NCBI GenBank assembly: GCA_034168985.1
Contig: JAXFJE010000009.1
Coordinates: 1 to 64,000, forward strand
DNA length: 64,000 nucleotides
Direction of reading: 5' to 3'
From: JALEVB01 sp022768265
GTDB taxonomy: Bacteria > Bacillota_I > Bacilli_A > Erysipelotrichales > Erysipelotrichaceae
Part shown: piece after piece, positions 52,055 to 61,540 of the stretch
How positions within the stretch are numbered: position 1 is the stretch's first letter
Layout of the letters: each line of letters opens with the position of its first letter
Made by a program: the position numbers and the translations under genes
The notes under the pieces: model-generated
The model's database searches: none
What the model was told of the DNA's origin: nothing
What the model saw: the letters and a program-made list of their open reading frames with translations, nothing else

Positions 52055-53295
52055 ACGTATTTTATATCAACAGTATCTTATTAGCTTTTATGATAGCTTA
52101 TTATTTCAATGAGATGATGCCTAGCACGCGAAAATGGCGGGATTATTGCATGCTAGTGGGCTTTTATATTGTTCATATGATCATCGTTACGATGATATTA
52201 GATCGACCAGGTGGCCAGCATGATCAGCCTTTTGTAAGATTGATTCTTGCGTCAGCGTTAATGATCGCATTCTTAAAGTGGTTAAAGAAGGTTAGCTGGT
52301 TAGAAGCGATCTTTTGGCATTGTGGTTATTTGTTGATGGCTATAGCTTGCGAGATCAGTGCCATGGTCATTACGATGTTTTTGGTGAATTTTGATATGGC
52401 TGTTTTTTTTGCACAGATTAATCAGAATTTCTATACTTTTTTGATTAGTGATATGCTATCATTCTTGGCAATATATTTTGCCGTATATTTTCGTAATCGC
52501 TGGCGTCGTAAATATGAAAAACTAACTTTATTGATCATTTTTCTTTCTTATCAATTCATGATGTTATATCTATCATCTTTTAAGATGAACGTAGGTTGGC
52601 AAGCTAGTGGCATCGTTTTTATTAGTTTTATCTTTTTGCTGGTAATTGTGGATAGTGTGGCTTTTTATTTGATCAAAGAGATTTATTATCATATGAAAGA
52701 TGATAAATATTCGCAGATGGAAGCAATGCTTAGCCAGCAAATGCAAGCTCAATTTGATCGCTTGTTTGAAAAACAACAAGTGTTGGAAGAAATATATGAT
52801 GAAATACTGGGAAATTCTACGGATATCCTTAAATTAGAAGCTTATCGTAACGAACTTAAAGAAATCCATAATCATTTTTATTGTGAACACGCCCCGGTAA
52901 ATGCAATGTTAGATTATTATGATGCTTTATGTGATGAACATGGTATTGCCTTTGAGGTCAATTTTAAAGGTGCTTTGCCTAAAGCTATCGATGTTTTTGA
53001 TCTTAATACGTTGTTGATCAATTGTTTACAAAACGCTATGGATGAAGTTGTGGGGAGCGATAAGGGCTGGATCAAGCTTGAGGTTGCCTGCAAAGATATG
53101 ATGTTATTTTTACAATGCACAAACAGTTTGAACCATGATCAAAAACCTAAGAAGGTTAAAAAGATTGCGGGAAATGGCAAGTATATCGTGAAAAATATCG
53201 TAGCGAAATATGGAGGATATTATGCATTTGATATCTTAGCGGATCAAGCAAAGGTCACGATCAATCTTACGTTAAAAGGAGCAAATAGCCAATGA
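52051..53295 (+). CDS. AgrC-like protein with ATPase domain, no H-box
   Basis: 414 residues. Six or seven N-terminal membrane helices (about 5-208), a coiled region, EHAPVNAMLDYY (the helix-2/ATPase junction), then a GHKL domain: N-box LLINCLQNAMDE at 321-332 and a G-box-like GNGKYIVKNIVAKYGG at 374-389. Where AgrC-type kinases have HDxxNH, this protein reads EEIYDEIL (about 246-253) with no His. Paralogue of the next gene. Overlaps by 4 bases on both sides. Confidence 0.7.
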   Translation: MNVFYINSILLAFMIAYYFNEMMPSTRKWRDYCMLVGFYIVHMIIVTMILDRPGGQHDQPFVRLILASALMIAFLKWLKKVSWLEAIFWHCGYLLMAIACEISAMVITMFLVNFDMAVFFAQINQNFYTFLISDMLSFLAIYFAVYFRNRWRRKYEKLTLLIIFLSYQFMMLYLSSFKMNVGWQASGIVFISFIFLLVIVDSVAFYLIKEIYYHMKDDKYSQMEAMLSQQMQAQFDRLFEKQQVLEEIYDEILGNSTDILKLEAYRNELKEIHNHFYCEHAPVNAMLDYYDALCDEHGIAFEVNFKGALPKAIDVFDLNTLLINCLQNAMDEVVGSDKGWIKLEVACKDMMLFLQCTNSLNHDQKPKKVKKIAGNGKYIVKNIVAKYGGYYAFDILADQAKVTINLTLKGANSQ

Positions 53296-54536
53296 GAGTA
53301 TATATTTTAAATCAATTTATCCTTATGGCATTATGGGCCTATTATTTTAATGAAGCTTTGCCTATTAGAAAGAGCTGGCCAAAGGATCTTGTTTACTTAT
53401 ACATTGGGTTTTTGATCCATTCCATGACTTCGATTTGGTTATTTGGTCATCCTGGTGGGCCAAGAGATCTTCCATATCTGCGTATGCTTGTTAGTTTAAG
53501 TACTGAGATATTATTGTTGCTTATCATCAAAAGGTCGCCAATGAAAAAAGTATTTATTAGCTGTTGGTGGCAGCTAGTGTTTGCTTCCTTATCTGAGCTT
53601 TTGGCGATGTGTATCGTACTGGTGCTTAATGGATTTGATACTACAAATTTTGCGACAACCATCAATGTTGAGCTATCCACTAGTTTGTTCAATGATCTTT
53701 TCTTTATTATCCAGGTATATATTTATTTAAAATTCATTCGTAAAAAAGCTCCTAATCGGGAAAAAGATAGCTTTGTCATCTTTTTGGTTTTATTAACATA
53801 TCAGTTTATGCAGATATATATGATCTTATATCGGATCGTAGATATTCCAATTCCCCACTTTAACCTATTGATGATCAATATGATCATCGTAGTAGCCGTT
53901 GTAGATGTTGTGACGATGGTGGTGGTGATCAAGATATATCGCAGCATGAAAAAAGAAAAATATTTAATGATGGAACAAAACGTTGAACAACAAATGCGTC
54001 ATCAATTTGAACAATTATTAGATAAGCAACAAACGATGGAAGAAATTTATCAAGAAATCGTTAAAAGTGAGGATTTGCTCGTTCATGATCTGGAATATTA
54101 TAGTCAAGAATTACATGATATTCGTAATAAATTATATTGTGATAATCCAGCTATCAATGCCATGATCAATTACTTTGCAGATTTATTCGCTAACGAATGG
54201 ATCGCCTTTAAGGTTGATATCAATGGGAGTTTTCAAGATATCGAAGCTTTTTTTGATATTAATGCTTTATTGACCAACTGTTTGCAAAATGCTTATGATG
54301 AATGTCGAGGCAATGATAAGATGTGGGTAGAACTAGCAATGGTTCTTAAAGAACGGGTCTTGATCGTTCAATGTCGAAATAGTTTAAATGATCATAAGCT
54401 AGCAAACAATAAAAAAATCTCAGGTCAAGGCAGCAAGATCATCAAAGAGATTACGGATAAATACCGTGGCTATGCTGATTTTATGATCGATGGTGATATC
54501 GCGTGTTGGCTGATCAATATTACCTTGCCTATATAA
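53292..54536 (+). CDS. AgrC-like protein with ATPase domain, paralogue
   Basis: 414 residues, same length and layout as the previous gene: six or so helices, EIYQEIV where the H-box should be, CDNPAINAMINYF, N-box LLTNCLQNAYDE and GQGSKIIKEITDKYRG. Residues HDIRNK occur, but within helix 2, six residues before the junction motif, so not in the phospho-acceptor position; another lone His lies in MRHQFEQL. The duplication suggests a heterodimeric sensor. Confidence 0.7.
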   Translation: MRVYILNQFILMALWAYYFNEALPIRKSWPKDLVYLYIGFLIHSMTSIWLFGHPGGPRDLPYLRMLVSLSTEILLLLIIKRSPMKKVFISCWWQLVFASLSELLAMCIVLVLNGFDTTNFATTINVELSTSLFNDLFFIIQVYIYLKFIRKKAPNREKDSFVIFLVLLTYQFMQIYMILYRIVDIPIPHFNLLMINMIIVVAVVDVVTMVVVIKIYRSMKKEKYLMMEQNVEQQMRHQFEQLLDKQQTMEEIYQEIVKSEDLLVHDLEYYSQELHDIRNKLYCDNPAINAMINYFADLFANEWIAFKVDINGSFQDIEAFFDINALLTNCLQNAYDECRGNDKMWVELAMVLKERVLIVQCRNSLNDHKLANNKKISGQGSKIIKEITDKYRGYADFMIDGDIACWLINITLPI

Positions 54537-54562
54537 AAAATGACCTTTGAAGGTCATTTTTA
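54535..54562. terminator. Bidirectional terminator between kinase genes and regulator
   Basis: AAAAAATGACC and GGTCATTTTT with a 6-base loop; T runs on both strands. Serves both convergent operons. Confidence 0.82.
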
Positions 54563-54565
54563 GCA

Positions 54566-55339
54566 TTATTTTTTCAAGAAATGGTTGGTTAGATAGGCAT
54601 TGACATCATTGCGATATTTCCGTGAAACTGGAATTAACTTTTTATTTATCAATAGGATGTCGTTATTATGGATCTCTTTGATGTAATCGATGTTGACGAT
54701 ATAAGCGCGATGAGTTTGGATGAAGTTTTCTGGCAAGATAGGTAAATAATCATCAAATGAAGCATAAGTATCTAAAAATAGCTCATTAGGATCATTGATG
54801 GTCACTGCCTCTAAATTAGGCAGATATTTGGTGATATCTTTACAATAAAACTTGATCTTTCGCAGCGATTTTTCCATATAGACGATATCTGAAATAGCGA
54901 CGATGGTGTGTTTACGATTGAATGATATGGATAACGTATGACTGTTATTGTTAAGATCGTTCAATTTTTTCAGCGCTTTGTTGATCGCATTTTTTAGATG
55001 AATTTCCATGTCATCTTTTAAGACATAGTAAATATGGTCATATAAATATGCTTCTTGGAAAAATTGCACGTATGAGGTCAAAAAGATAATTTGGGTTTCT
55101 GGTGAAATTGTAGTACATTGGCGAGCAAAATATAGACCATTACGATGTTCATTTTCATATTTGATATCTAAGATCAAAATGTTGAAATTGTTTTTGATAA
55201 CTTGATCTTCTAGTTTTGATAAGCTATCAAAGGTTGTAATTTGATAATCTATTGTCTTAGCTGCCATTAACGAATTTACAAACGCGGTTGCGGCTTGTAA
55301 TTGATAAGTGTTATCATCACAAATGGCAATGTTGATCAT
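54566..55339 (-). CDS. LytTR-family response regulator
   Basis: 257 residues. Receiver domain: acidic pocket ICDDN, phospho-acceptor Asp58 in ILILDIK, FLTSYVQF and the Lys of VLKDD. The C-terminal LytTR DNA-binding domain starts near 150 (IVAISDIVYMEKSLRKI, FIQTHRAYIVNIDYIKEI). AgrA-like. Convergent with the split kinase genes, hence the likely phosphate receiver. Confidence 0.92.
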   Translation of the reverse strand: MINIAICDDNTYQLQAATAFVNSLMAAKTIDYQITTFDSLSKLEDQVIKNNFNILILDIKYENEHRNGLYFARQCTTISPETQIIFLTSYVQFFQEAYLYDHIYYVLKDDMEIHLKNAINKALKKLNDLNNNSHTLSISFNRKHTIVAISDIVYMEKSLRKIKFYCKDITKYLPNLEAVTINDPNELFLDTYASFDDYLPILPENFIQTHRAYIVNIDYIKEIHNNDILLINKKLIPVSRKYRNDVNAYLTNHFLKK

Positions 55340-55408
55340 AAAAGCTTCCCCCTTAAGCTATATTTTAAGAATATTTTAATATAATTTAGGGGCTTATGGC
55401 TAACAGAT

Positions 55409-55438
55409 GTAATAAAATACAGAATATACGTAATAAAA
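55409..55438. promoter_or_regulatory. Candidate LytTR operator
   Basis: GTAATAAAA at 55409-55417 and again at 55430-55438: identical 9-bp direct repeats with a 12-bp spacer (21 bp, two helical turns), the spacing that AgrA-type LytTR regulators use. Lies 70-100 bases upstream of the regulator gene and ahead of the aminotransferase promoter. Confidence 0.5.
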
Positions 55439-55485
55439 AACAATGTGATTATCATACAATAATATGACTGCTACAAAAAACTTAC

Positions 55486-55514
55486 TTACATGTAGCCAAG
55501 ATAAGTATTATAAT
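55486..55514 (+). promoter_or_regulatory. Promoter of the C-S lyase gene
   Basis: TTACAT, 17-base spacer, TATAAT; start near 55521, ~37 bases before the ATG. The candidate LytTR site ends 47 bases upstream of the -35. Confidence 0.6.
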
Positions 55515-55557
55515 GGTTACAACAAGAAAAAAAGATAGATAATACGGAGGAAAGAGA

Positions 55558-56766
55558 ATGCAATATGATTTTGAATCGATCATTGAACGCGCGGGTAAAG
55601 ATGCGATAGCTGTTGATCGTCCCCTTAGAGAAGGGTATATGAATACGCAAGTCAAAGAAGGTTTTAGTATTATTCCAATGTGGGTTGCAGATATGAATTT
55701 TGCAACTTTGCCTGATATTACAACGGCTATCATCGAAAGAGCCAAGCATCCAACATATGGTTATTTTGATCCTAGCGATGAATACTATGCTTCGATAATA
55801 GAATGGCATCGTAAACGCTATGGCGTAAATGATCTAAAACCTGAATACATAGGGTATGAAAATGGTGTTTTAGGGGGGATCGCTAGTGCATTAAGGGTTT
55901 TATGTGCGCCAGGAGATAATATCTTGATCCAAGCTCCTACTTATATAGGATTTAGCAAGACATGTGCGGATAATGGATATAACTTGATCTTAAATCAATT
56001 GATCCAAGATGATGAAGGTATTTGGCGAATTGACTATGATGATGTTGAATCTAAATTAAAAGAGCATGATATCCATACAGCTATCTTTTGCTCACCACAT
56101 AATCCTTTAGGAAGGGTATGGGAAGCTGAGGAAATCGCTCGTTTGATGGAAATATATCGTGAACATGATGTGTATGTCATTGCGGATGAAATTTGGGCTG
56201 ATCTTATCATGCCAAATAAGAAACATATTCCGGTCCATACCATAAGTGAAGATGCTAAAAAACGAACTATCACTTTATATGCACCAAGCAAGACCTTTAA
56301 TTTGGCGGGACTAGTAGGATCTTATCATGTAATTTATGATGATTATTTAAGAGCTAGGGTCAATAAGGAAGCAAGGCGTACGCACTATAATGCGATGAAT
56401 GTCTTAAGCATGCATGCCTTGATCGCCGCATATAGCGTAAATGGGGCCATATGGCTAGAACAATTAAAAGAAGTATTACAAAATAACATTGATTATGCTT
56501 GTAATTTTATCAGCGAAAATTTCCCTGATGTGAAGCTTAGCAAACCGCAAGGAACTTATATGTTATTTTTAGATTGTCAACAATATTGTCAAAAACATGA
56601 TATTTCTATCGAGCAGTTACAAAAATTAGGAGTTGAGCATGGGGTAATCTGGCAAGATGGACGTGCTTTCCATGGGATGACGCATATTCGGATGAATGTC
56701 GCCTTACCTTTGGAATTGTTAGAAGAAGCAATGCATCGTTTGAAAAGATATGTATTCATAAAATAA
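55558..56766 (+). CDS. PatB/MalY-type PLP enzyme (C-S lyase/aminotransferase)
   Basis: 402 residues, fold-type I PLP enzyme. PLP Lys245 in YAPSKTFNLAGL, Asp210 in VIADEIWADL, phosphate region SPHNPLGRVW, C-terminal Arg in HIRMNVALP. Starts YDFESIIERAG, close to the PatB/MalY cystathionine beta-lyase group, which releases H2S or thiols from cysteine conjugates. CGGAGG upstream. Stands alone between a promoter and a terminator. Confidence 0.87.
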   Translation: MQYDFESIIERAGKDAIAVDRPLREGYMNTQVKEGFSIIPMWVADMNFATLPDITTAIIERAKHPTYGYFDPSDEYYASIIEWHRKRYGVNDLKPEYIGYENGVLGGIASALRVLCAPGDNILIQAPTYIGFSKTCADNGYNLILNQLIQDDEGIWRIDYDDVESKLKEHDIHTAIFCSPHNPLGRVWEAEEIARLMEIYREHDVYVIADEIWADLIMPNKKHIPVHTISEDAKKRTITLYAPSKTFNLAGLVGSYHVIYDDYLRARVNKEARRTHYNAMNVLSMHALIAAYSVNGAIWLEQLKEVLQNNIDYACNFISENFPDVKLSKPQGTYMLFLDCQQYCQKHDISIEQLQKLGVEHGVIWQDGRAFHGMTHIRMNVALPLELLEEAMHRLKRYVFIK

Positions 56767-56773
56767 CCTACGA

Positions 56774-56800
56774 TATGATCACTAAAAGTGGTCATATTTT
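56774..56800 (+). terminator. Terminator of the C-S lyase gene
   Basis: TATGATCAC and GTGGTCATA, 9-bp stem with 5-base loop, followed by TTTTTATT. Confidence 0.78.
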
Positions 56801-57195
56801 TATTATGATTAGATAGCTTAGACAATATATTTACAAAATTATAATATTTGTATCTTTTTTCTGATTGGTAAAAAGTAAATAAAATTTAATGTTAATAGAT
56901 ATGAAAGCACCGAGGTTGATGAACGAGAGTGGGGAAACCCTATAAATGAAATATTGGATGAGTGTATTCATAAATATGACATAGAAAGAGCTAGTTTCAT
57001 GGTAGCTTAAAAAGTGCTTGCTTATATAATGAATATAGAAAATGAAATTAATGAAGGTTATTGGTGTTTTATGAATGTTCTAATATGCATAATGATATCG
57101 TAAATAATTAGCGAATTAGTTTATTTTTTTTATGATACCGCTTTAGTAAAAATTATAGATAGACAAGCTATATACATAGTAATAAAATAGTCTAG
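56801..57195. other. Gap with an orphan coding scrap
   Basis: No intact gene. One open stretch, 56879-57010 (plus), reads YESTEVDEREWGNPINEIL and then DECIHKYDIERASFMVA before a stop; it has no start codon or ribosome site and looks like the remnant of a protein gene of unknown family. The rest, to 57195, is very AT-rich, with no promoter I would rely on. Confidence 0.35.
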
Positions 57196-57213
57196 GTGAA
57201 AAGGGGTATTAAT

Positions 57214-58761
57214 ATGTTAGACAATATCTTTGTGATGTTTATGCTTGCTCTATTGCCGATCATTTGGTTGGTGGTAGCTTTGTGTATATTTAAGATGCAG
57301 GCTCATGTAGCTAGTGTTGGAGCATTTATCGTAGCAGCCATTGAAGCATTGATTATATGGCAGATGCCAATGTTAGCTGTTGCAACTGCTGCTTTAGAAG
57401 GTTTTGCAATGGCTATATGGCCTATTGTCATTGTTATCATTGCAGCGGTATTTACTTACAATTTAACCGTGTATACGGGAGCTATGGAAGTTATCAAAAA
57501 GATGATCACTTCGGTAAGCGTAGATTCCCGCATCTTAGTATTATTGATTGGTTGGTGTTTCGGGGGCTTTTTGGAAGGGATGGCTGGCTTTGGAGTTGCA
57601 ATTGCCATTCCTGCTAGTATGTTATATGCTTTAGGCTTTAATCCTGTCATTGCCATTTTAGCCTGTTTGATTGCCAATGGCTGCCCTACGATGTTTGGAT
57701 CGATCGGTATTCCCACCACGACCTTAGCTTCTGTTACTGGTTTGGATGCAGCACGTTTAGCATTCACTCAAACCATACAAACAGCACCATTATTATTTAT
57801 TTCTCCATTTTTGATGGTCATGTTAGTGGGAAAAGGATTTAAGAGCTTAAAAGGCATAATTCCTTTTGTTTGTGTGGCTAGTTTGAGCTTTGTGCTTCCT
57901 GAGATCATTGCCGCAAGATTTATTGGTGCAGAGTTACCAGTTATCATCGCCAGCGTATGTTCTTTGATCTGCTCTTTTGCGTATGCAACCAAAATCAAGC
58001 ACAAAGCAGTTCCCGCAGAATATAAGATGGATATCGCTCAAGATGATACAAAGATCAGCATGCACGATGCTTTGGTTGCGTGGTCTCCATTTATCTTGAT
58101 CTTTGTGTTATTATTGTTGACTAGTAAATTAGTGCCATTTATCAATCAACCGCTTAGCGCGATCAAATCTAGCGTGGTTATCTATCAAGGAGCTGATGCT
58201 GCCCCTTATACCTTTACTTGGATCAATACCCCAGCGGTTTGGATCTTATTATCAGGAATCATTGGGGGCTTAATTCAAAAGTGTCAATTTAAAGATCTTG
58301 TATTGGTCATGAAAAATACGATCATCCAAATGTCTAAAACAATTTGTACAATGTTAGGTGTCTTAGCTTGTGCCAAGATCATGGGATATTCGGGGATGAT
58401 CAGTGCTATCAGTACGTTCTTTGTAACAGTGCTAGGTTCTTTCTTCCCTTTAGCATCACCATTAATTGGAGCTTTAGGTACGTTTGTTACGGGTAGTGGA
58501 ACAAGTTCTCAAGTGTTGTTTGGCAATGTGCAATTACAAGCAGCGCATGCCATCGGGGTCAATGAATATTGGTTGGTTGCTGCCAACTCTTTGGGTACTA
58601 GTGCGGGAAAAATGTTATCTCCACAAAGCATTGCCATTGGTTGTGCCGCTTGTGGCTTACAAGGCAAAGATGGTGAGATCTTAGGAAAGATCACTAAGTA
58701 TGCTGTGGGTTATGTCATCGTTATGGCATTGATCGTTTATTTTGGACAAAGTTTGATATAA
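57214..58761 (+). CDS. lctP: L-lactate permease
   Basis: 515 residues, 12 or more predicted helices. Family blocks: WCFGGFLEGMAGFGVAIAIP, LIANGCPTMFGSIGIPTT, and TGSGTSSQVLFGNVQ. Proton-coupled lactate transport. AAGGGG lies 7 bases before ATG 57214; a GTG at 57196 is in frame but upstream of that site. Convergent with ldh, sharing a terminator. Confidence 0.93.
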   Translation: MLDNIFVMFMLALLPIIWLVVALCIFKMQAHVASVGAFIVAAIEALIIWQMPMLAVATAALEGFAMAIWPIVIVIIAAVFTYNLTVYTGAMEVIKKMITSVSVDSRILVLLIGWCFGGFLEGMAGFGVAIAIPASMLYALGFNPVIAILACLIANGCPTMFGSIGIPTTTLASVTGLDAARLAFTQTIQTAPLLFISPFLMVMLVGKGFKSLKGIIPFVCVASLSFVLPEIIAARFIGAELPVIIASVCSLICSFAYATKIKHKAVPAEYKMDIAQDDTKISMHDALVAWSPFILIFVLLLLTSKLVPFINQPLSAIKSSVVIYQGADAAPYTFTWINTPAVWILLSGIIGGLIQKCQFKDLVLVMKNTIIQMSKTICTMLGVLACAKIMGYSGMISAISTFFVTVLGSFFPLASPLIGALGTFVTGSGTSSQVLFGNVQLQAAHAIGVNEYWLVAANSLGTSAGKMLSPQSIAIGCAACGLQGKDGEILGKITKYAVGYVIVMALIVYFGQSLI

Positions 58762-58763
58762 AA

Positions 58764-58797
58764 AAATATCCCATCACTAAGTGATGGGAATATTTTT
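58764..58797. terminator. Bidirectional terminator between lctP and ldh
   Basis: CCCATCACT and AGTGATGGG form a stem with AAAAAATAT / ATATTTTTTT flanks on the two sides. Confidence 0.88.
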
Positions 58798-59760
58798 TTA
58801 TTCAGCTAAGATTGGATCTACAACTTCTTTGATCGTGTTTTTCAAGTTTTCACAAGATGCATTAAATTTGCCTTGGTCTACTTGATTTAATTGTAAGTGA
58901 ACAATTTCTCTTAATCCGTGTTTGTTGATAACTGCTGGGACACCGATATATAAACCGGTTTGACCATATTCACCATTTTGTGGTGCTGAAATGGTCATGA
59001 TAGCATTTTCGTTATTCAAGATTGCATGAACTAGACGATTTAATGAAAGACCGATACCATAGTAAGTTGCTTTTTTCTTTTCGATGATTTCGTAAGCAGC
59101 ATCTCTTACACTTTCATAGATCGTTAGCAGTTCAGATAGATCTTTATCTTGTTCATCAAGCATTTCTAATAGGCTCTTGCATCCTACATAAGCATGGATC
59201 CAAGGAACGAAACTTGAATCGCCATGTTCACCCATGATATAAGCGTGCACGTTTGTAGAGTTAACGTTGAAGTATTCGCTGATCTTGGTACGTAGACGAG
59301 CAGTGTCTAGTAATGTTCCTGAACCGATTACTTGATTTTCTGGAAGCCCAGTAACTTTTTGCGCAACGTAGGTCATGATATCTACAGGGTTGCTGGCAAC
59401 GACGATAACGCCATTGAATCCTGAAGCTTTGATTTGTTCACAAATGCTCTTCATGATCTTTGTGTTGATACCAGTTAGCTCAAGACGAGTTTGACCAGGT
59501 TTTTGGGCAGCACCAGCGGTGATTACGATAATAGCTGCATCTTTGCAATCATTATAATCACCAGCTTTGATTCTGATCTTGCTGGTTGAATATGGTAAAC
59601 CATGAGATAAGTCTAAAGCTTCCCCTTCAGCTTTATCTTTGTTGACATCGACCAAAACTAATTCATCGATACCAGGTTGAGATAGGAAAGTATAAGCCAT
59701 GCTCATTCCGACAAATCCGGTACCAACTAAAACGATTTTTCTGTTTTCTACTGTATTCAT
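58798..59760 (-). CDS. ldh: L-lactate dehydrogenase
   Basis: 320 residues. NAD fold VGTGFVGMSMAYTF near 12-25, substrate loop KPGQTRLEL with Gln90 (lactate rather than malate specificity) and Arg92, LDTARLR (Arg155) and catalytic His179 in GEHGDSSFVPW. Together with lctP it interconverts pyruvate and lactate and exchanges lactate. Ribosome site AAGGAG upstream. Confidence 0.95.
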   Translation of the reverse strand: MNTVENRKIVLVGTGFVGMSMAYTFLSQPGIDELVLVDVNKDKAEGEALDLSHGLPYSTSKIRIKAGDYNDCKDAAIIVITAGAAQKPGQTRLELTGINTKIMKSICEQIKASGFNGVIVVASNPVDIMTYVAQKVTGLPENQVIGSGTLLDTARLRTKISEYFNVNSTNVHAYIMGEHGDSSFVPWIHAYVGCKSLLEMLDEQDKDLSELLTIYESVRDAAYEIIEKKKATYYGIGLSLNRLVHAILNNENAIMTISAPQNGEYGQTGLYIGVPAVINKHGLREIVHLQLNQVDQGKFNASCENLKNTIKEVVDPILAE

Positions 59761-59877
59761 TGTTGTAGTTCTCCTTACATATAAATTATAATACTTTTAA
59801 ATTTTTTTTGCAGTTTTAATTATTCGATTTGGTGATTTTTTCATGATAAAATAATTATATAAGTTGAGGTTAGTGAT

Positions 59878-60663
59878 ATGGAAAATTTAAAAGTAGGATT
59901 TATTGGTTATGGAAACATGGCTCAAGCTATGGTTCAAGGCTTGAAAGCGGCAAATGCGATCGAAGCCAATGCAATATATGTTAGCTCGGCACATTATGAT
60001 CAATTAACGATCAAGACGATCGGCATGGATGTTAATCCTTGTAAAACTAATCAAGAAGTTGCGGAAAAAAGTGATTTGATCGTTTTGGCCGTAAAACCTA
60101 ACTTGATCGAGCAAGTAGTGGAAGAGATCAAAGGATTGGTTAATAATAAGATCGTGGTGAGCGTAGCAGCAGGTTATACTTATGATAAGATGAAGACGAT
60201 TGCCAAAAATATGCATTGTATCTGCACGATACCTAATTTGGCGGTCATGGCTAAAGAAGGCATAATCATTTGTGAAGATAAACATTCTTTAGATGTCATC
60301 CAATTAGCAACCTTTAAAAAATTATTTTCCAAAATTGGCTCATTGGAATTTGTTAGTGCGAAAAATTTAAGCATTGCCGGTACGATCAGCGGATGTGCGC
60401 CGGCTTTTACGATGATGTATGTTGAAGCATTAGCGGATGCTGGGGTAGCTTATGGGTTAACTAGAGAACAAGCATATCGTCTGGCTTCACAAATGATCGT
60501 AGGAGCAGGCAAGATGCAACTAGCAACCAAATTACATCCAGCTCAATTGAAGGATATGGTATGTTCACCAGGCGGAACGACGATCAAAGGGGTAAATGCT
60601 TTAAATAAAGAAGGTTTTAAAGGGGCCATCGTTAAAAGCATCGAAGCGATCGAAGGGAAATAG
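59878..60663 (+). CDS. proC: Pyrroline-5-carboxylate reductase
   Basis: 261 residues. NAD(P)-binding VGFIGYGNMAQAMVQGL and the C-terminal signature MVCSPGGTTIKGVNAL. Last step of proline synthesis; the catalytic region GTISGCAPAF is present. GAGG 11 bases before the ATG. No proA/proB here. Confidence 0.94.
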   Translation: MENLKVGFIGYGNMAQAMVQGLKAANAIEANAIYVSSAHYDQLTIKTIGMDVNPCKTNQEVAEKSDLIVLAVKPNLIEQVVEEIKGLVNNKIVVSVAAGYTYDKMKTIAKNMHCICTIPNLAVMAKEGIIICEDKHSLDVIQLATFKKLFSKIGSLEFVSAKNLSIAGTISGCAPAFTMMYVEALADAGVAYGLTREQAYRLASQMIVGAGKMQLATKLHPAQLKDMVCSPGGTTIKGVNALNKEGFKGAIVKSIEAIEGK

Positions 60664-60678
60664 TAAGGGATCGTATAT

Positions 60679-61512
60679 ATGCTTTTTGCCATGGATCTAG
60701 ATGGTACCTTGATATCCGCCCAAAACGGCTTGGATGATGAAACTTTACAGGTATTGAAAAAAGTCCTAGCGCAGGGGCATGAAATAGCCTTTGTGACAGG
60801 GCGTAATTATGAAGAACTGATCGCTGAAGAAAAATTGTGGGAACTTGATGCTTATATCATTGGAATGAATGGAACCGTAATTCTAGCCAAGGATCGTACG
60901 GTTTTGTTGGAAGATCGTATAGCTGATGAAGTTATAGCTTATTTATATCAAGAATATCCTGATGTACCTTTAGAATATCTCGCGTTTGATCAAAAAATGT
61001 TAACAGTTGATAAAACAACCTTTGTCGATCATTTTACAAGTTTATTTCCTGCTGGATTTTTGGATGATCCGCAGATGAAAAAGATCATGGAGCACTTTGT
61101 TAAAACTAATACATATGACTGTGATCTAGAAATGCTGAAGCGAAAAGCGATATTAAAAGTCGAAGCTATGATCAACAATAAGCGTTTTGGAGAAATGTTG
61201 GTACAAGATTTGCAAAGGAAGTTTGCTGATAATCTAACATGTCTGTATGAAGGTAATAGTTTGCTGATTTGCCCATACATCACCAACAAAGGAATTGCTT
61301 TGCACTGGTTATGTCAATATTTAGCGCTTGATAAAAAAGAGGTTTTTGTGTTTGGCGATGGTGAAAATGATATTCCCATGCTTCAAGCTTTTGACAATAG
61401 CTATGTGGTCATGGATGCGGGCATAGCGATCAAAGCATATGCTAAAGAGGTCATCGACAATAGCTATGATCATGGAGTTATCAAAAAAATCATGCATATC
61501 ATTAATGGGTAA
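60679..61512 (+). CDS. Cof-type HAD-IIB phosphatase
   Basis: 277 residues. FAMDLDGTLISA (motif I), FVTGRNYEEL (motif II), Lys in TNKGIALHWL (III), FGDGENDIPM (IV). Second Cof-type paralogue in this window (the other at 48622) and not a close copy. 15 bases after proC, so probably co-transcribed. Confidence 0.9.
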   Translation: MLFAMDLDGTLISAQNGLDDETLQVLKKVLAQGHEIAFVTGRNYEELIAEEKLWELDAYIIGMNGTVILAKDRTVLLEDRIADEVIAYLYQEYPDVPLEYLAFDQKMLTVDKTTFVDHFTSLFPAGFLDDPQMKKIMEHFVKTNTYDCDLEMLKRKAILKVEAMINNKRFGEMLVQDLQRKFADNLTCLYEGNSLLICPYITNKGIALHWLCQYLALDKKEVFVFGDGENDIPMLQAFDNSYVVMDAGIAIKAYAKEVIDNSYDHGVIKKIMHIING

Positions 61513-61540
61513 GGAATTAATCCTCACCCATTTTTCTTAT
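61505..61540 (+). terminator. Terminator at the convergent gene ends
   Basis: ATGGGTaAGGA and TCCTcACCCAT form a long stem, followed by TTTTTCTT. Also covers the stop of the minus-strand surface protein. Confidence 0.75.

Noticed and set aside
54121..54150. HDIRNK in the third kinase protein as an H-box
   Set aside because: It lies six residues before the ATPase-junction motif, i.e. in DHp helix 2, not at the acceptor position.
51365..54536. Complete agr quorum-sensing locus
   Set aside because: No AgrB-like protease or peptide gene is visible in the neighbourhood.
56901..56950. Riboswitch suggested by GGGGAAACCC
   Set aside because: No conserved junction or expression platform, and it lies within an open coding scrap, 260 bases from the next gene.
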